Source: Gentiana macrophylla (taxonomy: Eukaryota; Streptophyta; Magnoliopsida; Gentianales; Gentianaceae). From it: DNA of 64,000 nt. Under the pieces are notes generated by a model that worked only from the letters and a program-made list of their open reading frames with translations, did no database searches and was not told the DNA's origin. Each line of letters begins with the position of its first letter. Position 1 is the first letter of the stretch. This document shows positions 11,486-22,480 of the stretch, piece by piece. A program made the position numbers and the translations under genes. The stretch covers positions 124,001-188,000 of the forward strand of contig CM047810.1 of the NCBI GenBank assembly GCA_026214975.1. Direction: 5' to 3'.

Positions 11486-13352
11486 CCGGAAACTTGTGTT
11501 TTCCCTTTATAACGAGTAGAAATTTGTGTTTTTCTTTGGTAACGACTTCAATTCATGTTTTCTTCTTATTAACGAGTTCAAATTTGTATTTTGCTCGTAA
11601 CGATTTGTCCATGCGTAAAAAGGTTTTTTCACGATAACGGGTTGACATCGCCGGAAATTGGTGTTTTCCTTTATAATGAGTAGAAATTTGTGTTTTAACT
11701 TTGGTAACGAGTTCAATTCATGTTTTCATCATATTAACGAGTTCAAATTTGTGTTTTTATATGGTAACGAAGTTGTCCTTGTTGGAAAAAGGCTTTTTCA
11801 CGATAACGAGTTGACATTGCCGGAAATTTGTATTTTCCTTTATAACGAGTAGAGGTTTGAGTTTTTACTTTGGTAACGAGTTTGAATTCATGTTTTCTTC
11901 TTATTAACGAGTTCAAATTTGTGTTTTGCTCGTAACGATTTGTCCATGCAGGAAAAAGGTTTTTTTTCCACGATAACGAATTGACATCGCAGGAAATTGG
12001 TGTTTTCCTTTATAATGAGTAGAAATTTGTGTTTTATCTTTGGTAACGAGTTCAATTCATGTTTTCATCATATTAACGAGTTCAAATTTTTGTTTTTATA
12101 TGGTAACGAGTTGTCCTTGCTTTGGAAAAAGGCTTTTTCACGATAACGAGTTGACATTGCCGGAAATTTGTGTTTTCCCTTTATAACGAGTAGATGTTTG
12201 AGTTTTTACTTTGGTAACGAGTTCGAATTCATGTTTTCTTCTTATTAACGAGTTCAAATTTGTGTTTTGCTCTGGTAACGATTTGTCCATGCAGAAAAAA
12301 AGGTTTTTCCACGATCACGAGTTGACATCGCGAAATTGGTGTTTTCCTTTATAATGAGTAGAAATTTGTGTTTTATCTTTGGTAACGAGTTCGAATTCAT
12401 GTTTTCATCATATTAACGAGTTCAAATTAGGTTTTTCTCACAGTAACGAAGTTGTCCTTGGTGGAAAAAAGGCTTTTTCCCGATAACGAGTTGACATCGC
12501 CGGAAATTTGTGTTTTTCCCTTTATAACGAGTAGAAATTTGTGTTTTTCTTTGGTAACGAGTTCGAATTCATGTTTTATTCTTATTAACGAGTTCAAATT
12601 TGTGTTTTACTCAGGTAACGATTTGTCCATGCAGAAAAAAGGTTTTCCCTGATAACGAGTTGACATCGCCGGAAATTGGTGTTTTCCCTTTATAATGAGT
12701 AGAAATTTGTGTTTTATCTTTGGTAACGAGTTCGAATTCATGTTTTCATCATATTAACGAGTTCAAATTTTTGTTTTTATATGGTAACGAAGTTGTCATT
12801 CTTTGGAAAAAGGCTTTTTCCCTGATAACGAGTTGACATTGCCGGAAATTTGTGTTTTCCCTTTATAACGAGTAGAGGTTTGCGTTTTTACTTTGGTAAC
12901 GAGTTCGAATTCATGTTTTCTTCTTATTAACGAGTTCAAATTTATGTTTTGCTCGTAACGATTTTTCCATGCGAAAAAAGGTTTTTTTCCACGATAACGA
13001 GTTGACATCGCCGGAAATTGGTGTTTTCCCTTTATAATGAGTAGAAATTTGTGTTTTATCTTTGGTAACGAGTTTGAATTCATTTTTCATCATATTAACG
13101 AGTTCAAATTATTGTTTTTCTCTGGTAACGAGTTGTCATTGCTGGAAAAAAGGCTTTTTCCCTGATAACGAGTTGACATCGCCGGAAATTTGTGTTTTTC
13201 CCTTTATAACGAGTAGAAATTTGTGTTTTTTCTTTGGTAACGAGTTCGAATTCATGTTTTCTTCTTATTAACGAGTTCAAATTTGTGTTTTGCTCCGGTA
13301 ACAATTTGTCCATGCAGGAAAAAAGGTTTTTTCCCTGATAACGAGTTGACAT
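11486..13352. repeat. Composite ~171-bp satellite array, right block
   Basis: About eleven units continuing the left block in phase. Two dimer types can be told apart. In one, TTTTTATATGGTAACGAG is followed by GTAGAGGTTTGAGTTTTTAC (B units near 11849, 12186, 12867). In the other, the A unit with TTTTTCTC-type sequence is followed by GTAGAAATTTGTGTTTTTC (near 11516, 12530, 13210). The array ends at 13352 where a copia LTR begins with TGTTGG. Long minus-strand open frames here (for example 12796-13083) are by-products of a unit length near a multiple of three. Confidence 0.95.
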
Positions 13353-14769
13353 TGTTGGTCCCAGAGAAGGGTAAAACTATAGTCAGAGGGGGGGTGAATG
13401 ACTATAGTGGAGTTTCAAAAAAAAATCTCCTATTTAAAAGTTTTTGGGCAGCGGATAAGTCCCTTCTTACTATGTTGTTTTCAAATCGGTTTAGACAATC
13501 ACAGAATAAGTTATTATGATGTAGAAAATTAAATAAATGCGATAGAAAGTAAATTGCGGTAATTAAATTGACACAAGGCTTATAGTGGTTCAGGTGGTGT
13601 AATCCCTTAATCCACTCTTCTCCTGTGATGATTGGAGGAATTCACTATTGTTTTCACGAGATACAATAGTATGATTGTCCTTGGCTTCCCAAGCTTCACA
13701 ATCTACAAGACTATCACTCCTTGACTCGTAAATGCCTTGATGATTCGGTCTTCCTTTGTCGCTCCTTGAGATCAAAATCTTTCAGCGGCTATCACAGATT
13801 CAACTCCTTCTCGATTGCTTCGATTGAGCTTGCTTAGCTTTGATGTGAATGTGATTCACACACACTTGGTTGATCAATCTCAAGTCTTGAGTATGACTTT
13901 GTAGCTCGATGTCCGAGTTGATAACTAGATGTGTCTTTTAAGTTGAGAGAAGGCTTTTCAAATTGACAGAGTTTTCGCTTGATTTTTATATTACGTTCCA
14001 CACTTTCTCTCATCTGTCAATGCCTTCTATTTATAGCCATGAATAACCTTGATTTTGAAATTCCGTCCGTTGGCTATATTAATGAGGAATAATCCTTGAT
14101 TTTATCCTTGATTCCCCTTAATTGCATTCTCCTTGATTTCAAGTGATCGGATTCTTTCTTCAATCGCATGAGAAAATAAAATCGCCCTGATTGATCCTCT
14201 AATGATTGTGCATTTAATGCATGATCTTACGAATCTTCAACGATATTAAATCGATCCGTAAGTGTTCCTTCGCCGCGTTTTGAACGGTCAAGTGATCCTT
14301 CCGTCTTAGCCGCTTTAGCTTTTCCTTTACCGTTTCGTCTTTACTCACCGAAAGTAAGTTTACTTTGCCGCTTTACGCTTTTCTTCTTTGCTTGAGCTTG
14401 AAGAAGAATCTTTGTACTTCAACGATCTTAGATTGGGGTGAGATCGGTGTACACCATATTCAAATATTAATGTACTTCACTTGTAGTATGACTTAGACTT
14501 GTCCAAGGTCATCACAGACTTCCTTGGTTACAAGTCGACCTTTAATGTCTCTGCATTGCTTCTCTGCTTGGTGCTTGGTGGCTTCACTCTGCCGAATATC
14601 TGTTTTTGCTTTGCCGTCCTATCAACTAGTACAATACTTGTCTCGACTCAACTTATACAATATGTAGGACTCTAAGTAAGGACTTATACAGAGAATTCTA
14701 ACTTATTTCGGGCTTGATATAACAAATTTGGTATGGCTATCATCAAAACATAATAAAATGTTCCTAACA
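13353..14769 (-). repeat. Copia-type 3' LTR, first copy
   Basis: TGTTGGTCCCAGAGAAGG...GTTCCTAACA, about 1417 bp with TG...CA ends. On the minus strand it is preceded by the polypurine tract AAAAAGGGGGAAATT, so it is the 3' LTR of a minus-strand element. A TATA-like CTATAAATAG lies at 14027-14036 on the minus strand. Its left edge interrupts the satellite. It shares a block with the second LTR (about 13580-13640 versus 17210-17280: TATAGTGGTT.CAGGTGGTGTAATC), so both belong to one diverged family. Confidence 0.85.
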
Positions 14770-14785
14770 ATTTCCCCCTTTTTAT
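14770..14785 (-). promoter_or_regulatory. Polypurine tract of the first copia element
   Basis: AAAAAGGGGGAAATT on the minus strand directly before the LTR start; it would prime plus-strand DNA synthesis. Confidence 0.85.
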
Positions 14786-16858
14786 GATGCCAAAACCCTC
14801 ATAAGCCTTGAATATAAGTAATCAAAATTTTCATAATAAGCAACAGAATACAAATTCAACAGCTTTTATTCATCCATCATAGGGCAATAAGTTCTAAAAC
14901 TTTATTCAAATGTTCTGAGACTATATTTTGCTTAATTCAGCCTTGTACCTCTTGAACTTTGTAGTCCGAACCTCTTCAATGTCTTTCCAATCAATTTTTC
15001 GAAACTTCCACTTCCAAGAAGCCAAAGCTGTGTATTCAGATATACCCTAAAAGCTCTTTTGGCAAAAAGTGCATTGAAATCAGGCATGGTCTCATTTGCC
15101 TTAGGTTCTCCAAAATATTTTTCAAGTCTTTCTCTAGCCTCGGCAATATGTGAATCTGCAAACTTGAGGCTTTTGTAGAGACTCAAGCTGCTCCTTTCTC
15201 CATTCTTCCCATAGGGTTGAAGAATCTTGCCATATATTTGAATTCTTCTTGTTGTTCAAATTTGGAAAGTCTTGGTCCTTTGTCGATAATGGTATGCATT
15301 GAGCTTGGTTTGTTGTTGGTTTGTTTGAGAAGTGCAAACTCCTTTTGACTTCATTGTAGAGTTTGGCCATATCGGTTCTCATCCTTTCATCTCCGATAGC
15401 TTAGCCAATCAGCCCAAGCTTCATCTTGTGAGAGGTGAGGATAAAGTCCTTCTGTACTCGAAAAACTCTCTTACATGGTCCAAAGACATCCGCATCATAT
15501 TCTCGCTTTGCTTTGGTGACCAGTGTAAGTTCTGTGTTCCCAAGATATCTAGAGTCGCTGCCGCCTCTGCTGGTGTTTCCTCCGGTCTTGAGTTTGTATT
15601 GACTGGGCTGATCCTCTTTCTCGACTAGATCCAGGCCTTTGTTGTCCCGGCCGGATCTCTCCTCTATCATCATCTCTTCTTTGCATAGGATGAGGAAATC
15701 CAATGCGAGGGTTCCTTTAGGGCCTTTTTCTTTTCTTCTCTGATTCTTCTTTGTTGTTCTTCCGCTTCATTTTCGATTCTTATTTCTCGGTCTCTTGCTC
15801 TCAGTTGTTCTTCAGTAAAAATTGGGGGTCTGATTGTTGATCCTTCAAGTTCAGGCTTATCCCGATTTTCCCTTTTGGCAAAGATCATCCCTTTGCTTTG
15901 GAGTAAGATGCTATTTGTGGCCTCTGCCGTGCCGATCGAGAGAGTCAAGCTTTGATTCAATAGATGTGAATCTGTGGTGATGATCGTTCAGTTTCTCATT
16001 CACACTACTTAAATTTAGTGCCAAAGGCCACACGCCATTGATTCATTTTCTTGGGAAATATGTTGTCCGAGCCCCCAAGATTGTTGGTGATATTGACATT
16101 AAGCTACTTCATCGATTTCTGTTGTTGAACCACAATGTTTTGTGCATCAATGTACTCTGCAATGGCACGAAACTTGTGTTTAATGGAGGAACTTTTGTCA
16201 TTAAATGTCAAGTCATGGATCCGAGATACATGGCTTGTCGCTCAATTCTTCGACCAAAGTGGTCTGCTGCTTTCTCAAAAGTTTCATTTGAAATGCCAGT
16301 GGCGGTGAGAGAGTTTGTGCCTTGTGTCACTGGTTGCGGTTCGCTTTGTTGTCCCCTTGTCTTGATGTTGAGTGACATCCGCCTCCGGTTCCAAATCGTC
16401 AAGAATTTAGGTAGATGTATATGCCGAGTTGCTTGAGCTGCAGCTTCCTATATCTCGTGCGGGGTTGCTTTGACGGGCGTGGCAAAGAAATTTGAACCAA
16501 AGTGTCCACAATGTCATTTGGAACATTCACAGTCAGTGGTTGAGTGGTTGTCTTTGCCGGAGTTGAGGATTTGTTTGATGCTTGTGGTTTCAAGAATGTA
16601 CGGAGAAGAGTTGTGTCATCAAGTGCATCTCGTGCAGGATCATCTTCTTCTCTCTGCCTTTGTCAAAGTCACCATCATTATCATCATCATCATCATCATG
16701 ATCATCATCGAGTCATCACTCTGTCTCCCAGAAGGCCTGGGGCGCTTTGTCTTGGTTGCATCAACCAAGTCCCCATGAGGTGATTCATCAAGTACACCTA
16801 CCAGAGTTGTGATTCGAGAAAATTAAATAGCCATGCTTCTTCAAAGAATACGTGTCCG
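14786..16858 (-). pseudogene. Non-pol 3' coding region of the copia element, possibly env-like
   Basis: Minus-strand frames cover this interval in pieces. From the high end they run: an acidic Asp-rich tract after KRPRPSGRQSDD (about 16670-16760), a Thr/Pro-rich part (16399-16593), a charged coiled-coil-like part with EEQLRARDREIRIENEAEEQ (15670-15960), and Lys/Glu-rich parts (14932-15382). No RNase H or RT motif lies next to the polypurine tract, unlike a standard copia element. A coiled-coil, Pro- and Asp-rich ORF between pol and the 3' LTR is known in the SIRE/Maximus lineage as the env-like gene, and that is my best guess. Stops and frameshifts are frequent. The upstream end is cut by the second LTR at 16859. 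Confidence 0.45.
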
Positions 16859-18561
16859 TGTTGGTCCTTGAAAAGGCTTTGGTTAAGTTTATAGGGGTGA
16901 ATAAACTTAACACTTAAAACTTTTGGAGTTAACAAATTTGCAACTTCAAAGAATACTGCGATACTTGAAGGTCTCTGTTGAGACTTCGATAGCTCTTTGG
17001 TAAATGTAGTCTCACCGACAGATTCGATTCTTTGAATTTGTGCAAATGAATTATATCAAAGTTAAGCCTTAATACTTGTTGTTAAATATGATACTAAGTA
17101 TTAGATACTCAGTGAGTGCAAGTATGTGATTTCGATTTGCTAGATTGAAGTAGGTTGATGTGTGTAATAAACTAAGTGCGAGAATAAAATGTCGAAAGTA
17201 AATAGCCAGATTTTATAGTGGTTCCAGGTGGTGTAATCTCGCTCGAGTCCACTCTTCTCCCGTGATGTTGGAGGAAATTCACTAGAGATCTTTGATATAG
17301 CCGTTACAAAGATTCCTAAGGTTGCTTGTCCTTCACCAATAACTATGGCTTCACAAATCGAAAACGGGAGCAGGTAGGATTGTCGCTCCTGAGTCTTCCA
17401 CTGGTCCTTGAAGGGTAGGATTGCCTCTTCACCGGCTCCACCACAAACAACGATCTTTCACACCCAATGCAGATGCTTCTTTGTCTTCAAGCAGGTTCTT
17501 TATGAAATAAAGATTGAATCAAGTAAATGATTCAATTGCAAAGAGCTTGATTAGGATGATGTAATCGGCAGCCTTGCGTCTTCAAGTGTGTAGTCTTGAT
17601 GCGGCTTGAATACGTAATGCACGTGAAGAAATTTACTAGATCGGCAACTTTATGCTCAAAGAAGTTCAAAGCAGGTGTTTTTATTTCAGATTAACACTTA
17701 AAGTTTATCCCAAAATTCATCATCTTTTCTCGAGTTGAAAGTCTTCTATTTATAGGCTAGAATGCATGTGACTTGTATTTGAAATTCAAATGTAACCGTT
17801 CCTTGTTTTTGTCCCATCCGATTTGCATTCATCACTATTCATAGGATCGACATCGCGTAATTCCTTTTGACAAAGTGCGATCATCCACCCTTTGACTTGT
17901 GTCCATTGGATAAAGTCTGAATCATCAACGTTTTTTAATCCTAACCACCGATTTGTTTGATCAAATCGAGGAGGTAGTTGGCTGTCCTTATCCAAGTTAT
18001 CTTCCAAAATAATCTTGAATTAATCGAGGTATATATCGTAAGAGTTCATCGATCTGTGAAGTACCAATCGATCATTTGAAACAGACATGTTCTTTGTGTA
18101 TAAAATGCAATGCACTGATTTCTTTTATCTAACTTTACTTGTGAAGTTAGATTACATCCTTTTGATTATAACCAAGTTCCAAACATCATCCAACTTGTGG
18201 AACTTAGACCTTTACACAAGGTATATGTAATCATCAGTCATCACAGACTTGCCTAAATTCTCGATTCCATATCCTTGACTTTAAATACTAAGTTTGATCC
18301 TTAGCCTTCATTTATCGAGTTTGAACCCTCGGCCTTGGTCTTCAAAGGGTTCAAGACTAGTCCATCGACCTATCTACCCATCGACTAGACCGGTCCTCAC
18401 GACACAAGTCACCGGTGACCATTCTGATGCTTGTTTGATCAAACCTATTTATGAATCAAACTCTAATAAGCCTATACATTTGATCTAGACATCTTTTTGC
18501 CTTTGCACTATAATAAAACTAGTATGGCACTCATCATCAAAACTAAGAAATAAGTCCAACA
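16859..18561 (-). repeat. Copia-type 3' LTR, second copy
   Basis: TGTTGGTCCTTGAAAAGG...AAGTCCAACA, about 1703 bp. On its right is a pyrimidine tract (AATTTCCTTTTTGG), a minus-strand polypurine tract, so this is also a 3' LTR and not the 5' partner of the first. A TATA-like CTATAAATAG lies at 17746-17755 on the minus strand. No primer site is found on its left side. It belongs to a second, related element whose internal part is almost entirely missing. Confidence 0.8.
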
Positions 18562-19735
18562 ATTTCCTTTTTGGTAGGAGTCAGATATGAAGTTTGGTTT
18601 CAGAGTGAATCGAGATAAACCTTATCCCGCTCAAGCCAGGAATGGTGGAAGCAAGTTAATCCCTATATTGATTTTACTCGATTGAAAATGAATGGATGAG
18701 AGGATATGATAGAACAAATCAGAGCCTATCAAGAACAAGTCGAGAAGGCTAGACAAGAAAGAGAAAGAGACAATAGATCAAAGATACCTACATTACTTTA
18801 TCTTTTTCTTGTATCTAGTTTGTAATAGCCTTGAACAAATGATTTTAATGAAAGATGAATAATTGTTCTGCTTTTGTGTTTTATCTTTTGCTTTCTTTGA
18901 TTAGGTGAGGGTAGTGGCATCATTTTTCATTTCTTGTTCTTGCTATAAATCTTTGTTTATGTTATATGTATTGTTGATTTCTTGTTGTTTTGTTGATAAA
19001 ATGAGTAGCTAATAGCCGATATTCGAGTTATGTGATAGTCTATGAAATCGAACCTTAGCATGTTCATGTGGTGTTCTTGATGTTTATCTGTTGATTCTCG
19101 ATGTTACCATAGTTCTAGAACTTATTCTTATCACGCTTGTTGAATTGATCACTTAATAATCATTATCACACGTATCGTCTTTACATATGTATTTTGTGAG
19201 AGGATACGGGAGCCGGGGTTCTAGGATCACTGTGTAAAACCGACTGAGTTGTTCAGACTCGGTTTCGTTGTGAGGCTTTGTATCGACTTGTAGAGCATTT
19301 CATGAATCGTAGACCGTGTGAGGTCAGTTAAATCCATTGAGCGGACTATTGAACCTGACATAGGAGGGTAGATTATTGAAATAATGTCTATTCTCAGAGC
19401 CAGGAAATGACACCCTTTGTGACATCGAGAACGTTTAAGTGAATCAAGAATACCTCGGGACTTGGCTAGGGTTTGTTAGTATTAGATTGGATCATAGCTC
19501 GGCTATCTCTTTTATATAGTTTTAAATCTTTGTTTTGTGTATTTTTAGTTTATAGAACCGGTGATCTGACAAATCACCACGTTCAATATTTGTGTTGACC
19601 TGAACTAGGAACGAGACCGACTTTGGTACTCGACCAGATTCCCTGTGGGATACGACCTTGACTCACCAATTCTAGGCTACTGATTGACCCGGTACACTCG
19701 CCGGTGAGATTGGACACTTAGAAAAGGCCGATCAA
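18562..19735 (+). mobile_element. Plus-strand gypsy remnant (3' region and LTR-like part)
   Basis: At 18705-18770 the plus strand reads MIEQIRAYQEQVEKARQERE, a short coiled-coil-like segment preceded in another frame by SSQEWWKQVNPYIDFTRLK; it may be the end of a retroelement ORF. At 19640-19710 is ATTCCCTGTGGGATACGACC followed by CGGTACACTCGCCGG, a block common in the R/U5 part of Athila/Tat-type LTRs; the same block is seen in opposite orientation near 51025. No primer site or target duplication was found, so the borders are approximate. Confidence 0.45.
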
Positions 19736-19736
19736 A

Positions 19737-20073
19737 GGTCTCGGCATTATCCTGATTTCCTTAGCGGTGTCATACATCATGAAGTTCTCATCGATCTCTT
19801 TTGTCATTGACCTCGTGAGGATGGTCATGACTTGGTAATTTTTCTGTATCCCATACTTCAAACTTGGGGTCGATTCTAGGCGCAGTTTGGAGCCGAGACA
19901 AGTATCCCATCTTGCTCGGCCTCGAGATGTACATTTTCATAGATCTTGACCACAACGGTAGTTGTTGCCATCAAGTCTATGATTTGTAAAAGAAGAGTTT
20001 TCAGTGATCCCAGCCTGCTGAAGCTGCTGGGGCTCTACCGATGGTGAAGAGGCTTCGGATATTGAAGACATTC
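19737..20073 (-). pseudogene. copia gag N-terminus
   Basis: The frame starts ATG TCT TCA on the minus strand near 20073. After frameshift repair by eye it shows the copia gag signature: HRLDGNNY, then WSRSMKMYISGR, then FEVWDTE, then VMTILTRSMTKEIDENFMMY and DTAKEI. This is the UBN2/gag-polypeptide fold of copia gag, where LDGxNY...W...M...L.G begins the domain. An in-frame stop after NNYR and at least two frame changes make it a pseudogene. The rest of the polyprotein is lost. Confidence 0.85.
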
Positions 20074-20115
20074 TTGATACGATAGGAGATTTTGCAGCGG
20101 ATTAAAGGAGATTAT

Positions 20116-20128
20116 GGCTCTGCTACCA
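20116..20128 (-). promoter_or_regulatory. Primer binding site, initiator tRNA-Met
   Basis: TGGTAGCAGAGCC on the minus strand, one mismatch from the usual copia primer site TGGTATCAGAGCC, directly next to the LTR end. Confidence 0.9.
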
Positions 20129-20411
20129 TGAAGAGAGTTTGAGAAAGCAATAGTACTTGAGTAAACTCAACTTGTTTATTCATGATAAAAGAATGAGTAT
20201 TAATAGATTCAAGCTTGAAGGTGAGAGGTCCTAGTAGAGTATTAAGTGCTATGAGCGGCTAGATACTCCTATGGGTGGCTATTTCATAATAGGACAAAAT
20301 AGAGTTACTTTATGATATATTAATTGTTTATACAAAACAATTAATATGTCATGTTATAAATAATGTATACAAGTAAAGTGTTACATGAAATAATAAGGTA
20401 ATATTTCCACA
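20129..20411 (-). repeat. Short copia 5' LTR
   Basis: TGTGGAAATATTACC...CTCTCTTCA on the minus strand, 283 bp with TG...CA ends, followed directly by the primer site. It contains TTATTTATAA as a possible TATA region. Short LTRs of this size are common in plant copia elements. Confidence 0.8.
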
Positions 20412-22480
20412 GATTGTTATAGGGAAAAAAAGTTTAGGTTCATGTTGAAGTTCTGCGATTTCAAATATCACTCGGGGCTGAATTTATAAGTCTGGAACAT
20501 CAAACAACTTCAAATAAAGTAATCCAGCTTCTAACAGGGAGTCGGGTGAAAACTGGTGATTTAGGGCTCCTCTGAACCGCCGCTGTCACCCCATCAACTT
20601 CAAATCAACCGGAGATGGACAACATGCCGATCGATCGGAGCCAACAAGAGATAGATTTACTTCGTCGGTCTGTCGAGAGACGTATATAAAGGCGGAGGCT
20701 CGAGCTCGCAGTCGTCGGTCTGGCACCGAATCAGTGGAGTCGATATTGTTCAGGGCAGATTTTCCGACACTAGTATGTATGTCGGAGAAGGTGAGGATGA
20801 GGAGGAGCTATCAGAATATCAAGAGGTGATTGACAATCTTATTGGTCCAGGAACTGATGAGGATGCTCTGATTATTCCTCTAGATGAATGCCGCGAACTG
20901 TGGAGGCCATGGAGAATGACTCTTATCATCAAGCTTTTGGGAAAAACAATCACTTACAGGTACCTATGCCAAAGACTATCCGAGTTGTGGAAGCATCATA
21001 GGAGAATTGAAGTAACTGATCTCGAGCAAGGCTTTTATGTCGTGAGATTCACTAGGAAAGAAGATTACGAAATGTTCAAAAGTGGAAGCCGTTCTTCCAA
21101 CCGGAGCAGGAGAAAATCACCACCATCTTAGCTTGGGTAAGGTTTACCAGTCTCTCCCTAGAATTTTTTTGCGAAAATCTTTTGTTGAAACTTGGCAATA
21201 TGGTGGGAAATGCTGTAAAAATTGATCCAACAACCTCTGCTAACACAAGAGGAAGGTTTGCCAGAATCTGTGTGGAATTAGATTTGGAACGGAGATTGAA
21301 GTCATCCGTGGTGATTAATGGTATGAGATATAAGGTTGAATATGAAGGGCTTAAACAAATCATTACAACAGTGAGAAAATTTTGGGCATAATAAGGAGAA
21401 TTGTCCTTGTCTCCTTGTTGCGGCAGAGACCAATTCTACAAAGACTTTGTAGTTGAAAAACCGCAACCTAAACCACAAGGACCAACAACCGAGAACCCCA
21501 TGGGCCGTGGATGATAGCTTCAAGAAGGAGAAAATGGACCTACTAGAAAAAGCGGTGATACCAGTGCAATAGTAATCGGACATGAGGAAATTGAACATAC
21601 CCCACACCTCAAGTGGGTGGATCGGCTACGATCTCCTGGTAAAAGACCGGACTGCCTCAATCGAACGGACCAAGTGCTCCGGGTGGAGGAGGGTCCAAGT
21701 TTGACGTTCTCGTCTGAAGAAGACAAAGAGGAATCTGAGGTTGAGGATATGGATGACGTTCCTGATGAGGTAAGATAGCTTAGGGAGCGAGTGAGGCGGA
21801 TGGAGTCGCATGGATGGCAGGCTATAACTACAGAGTTTCATAAGTCTACGTCCCAAAGGACCAGTCACAAGAAAAAGCAGTCAGAAGTGAAGGGAAGTAG
21901 CAGAGGCAAGCTAGGCAGTAAGAACCCTATGTGTGGAGATAAGGTGACACATACTACACTTGCTTTAAGCAAGCGAAAGGAACAGACTACCGAGTTGGGG
22001 ACTCAGGGACAACAGATGAAACGTACTTCCACTGCTAGGAAGTCCTCAAAAACAAGAACAGCTTTGTCTGATTTGTCTAATACAGCCAAGAGACTTCTAA
22101 ACCCAGGTGACAAAGCGGCTCATACCATACTTGCTAACATTGTAACTATGGAACCTCCCCAATGTTCGGAGACCATATCAAGGCTAATCCACGACTCTGC
22201 ATAGCGGTTGGCGATCATCGAGGATAGTGTGAATGAAGTTTCTGGACTTAATCCGTTATTCGAGGTGTACGGATGTGAGGAGAGGATTTGCTGTGAGTAC
22301 TTTGGTGTTTCTGGAAGGAAGAAGCGTGGTCTATGAATCTTGGAGTTTTATTTAGAGTAAAACGTTGCATGATGTAATAAGTTTTCTAGTTTTTCTTTTT
22401 CTCTGTAAATCGTGGACCTTCCATTTTGAATTTATAATAAAATATTATTTTTTTAATTAAAAAAGACTATTCTTTTATAT
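20412..22480 (+). mobile_element. L1-type LINE retaining ORF1 only
   Basis: A 5' region, a degenerate ORF1 (20615-22336), then about 100 bp of 3' UTR-like sequence ending in ATAATAAAATATTATTTTTTT. The endonuclease/RT ORF2 that should follow ORF1 is absent, so this is an internally deleted copy or a non-autonomous derivative. I could not find target duplications. The 5' edge is set only by the neighbouring copia LTR. Confidence 0.75.
20615..22336 (+). pseudogene. LINE ORF1 (DUF4283 domain, zinc-knuckle region)
   Basis: ORF1 of plant L1 elements encodes a nucleic-acid-binding protein with an N-terminal DUF4283 domain and a CCHC knuckle. The intact frame 20775-21131 has RELWRPWRMTLIIKLLGKTI, then YLCQRLSELWK, then DLEQGFYVVRF, all DUF4283 hallmarks. 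After a frameshift near 21088 the domain continues at 21182-21350 with LLKLGNMVGNAVKID, then GRFARICVELDLE, then YKVEYEGL. The knuckle follows in another frame (GHNKENCP at about 21385-21410). The C-terminal basic region is open at 21791-22204. An upstream ATG at 20615 opens a frame that stops at 20689. At least three frameshifts make it non-functional. Confidence 0.85.

Larger units (their letters stand above)
19737..20411 (-). mobile_element. Ty1/copia retrotransposon, 5' fragment
   Basis: A minus-strand 5' LTR (20129-20411), primer site (20116-20128) and start of gag (to about 19737). The element is cut at about 19736 by the plus-strand gypsy remnant; protease, integrase and RT are missing. 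Confidence 0.85.

Noticed and set aside
12796..13352. Overlapping minus-strand open frames of 60-95 codons
   Set aside because: They are translations of satellite units whose length is close to a multiple of three; listed as a low-interest finding, not as genes.
5786..13352. CRISPR-like array of repeats and spacers
   Set aside because: The sequence is eukaryotic, repeats are contiguous and of satellite type, and there are no unique spacers.
16038..16436. 132-codon plus-strand open frame
   Set aside because: It is antisense to the better-supported minus-strand coding pieces of the copia element and has no recognisable domain.
16859..18561. 5' LTR partner of the LTR at 13353-14769
   Set aside because: It has a polypurine tract on its outer side and no primer site on its inner side, and differs in length and sequence, so it is another 3' LTR.
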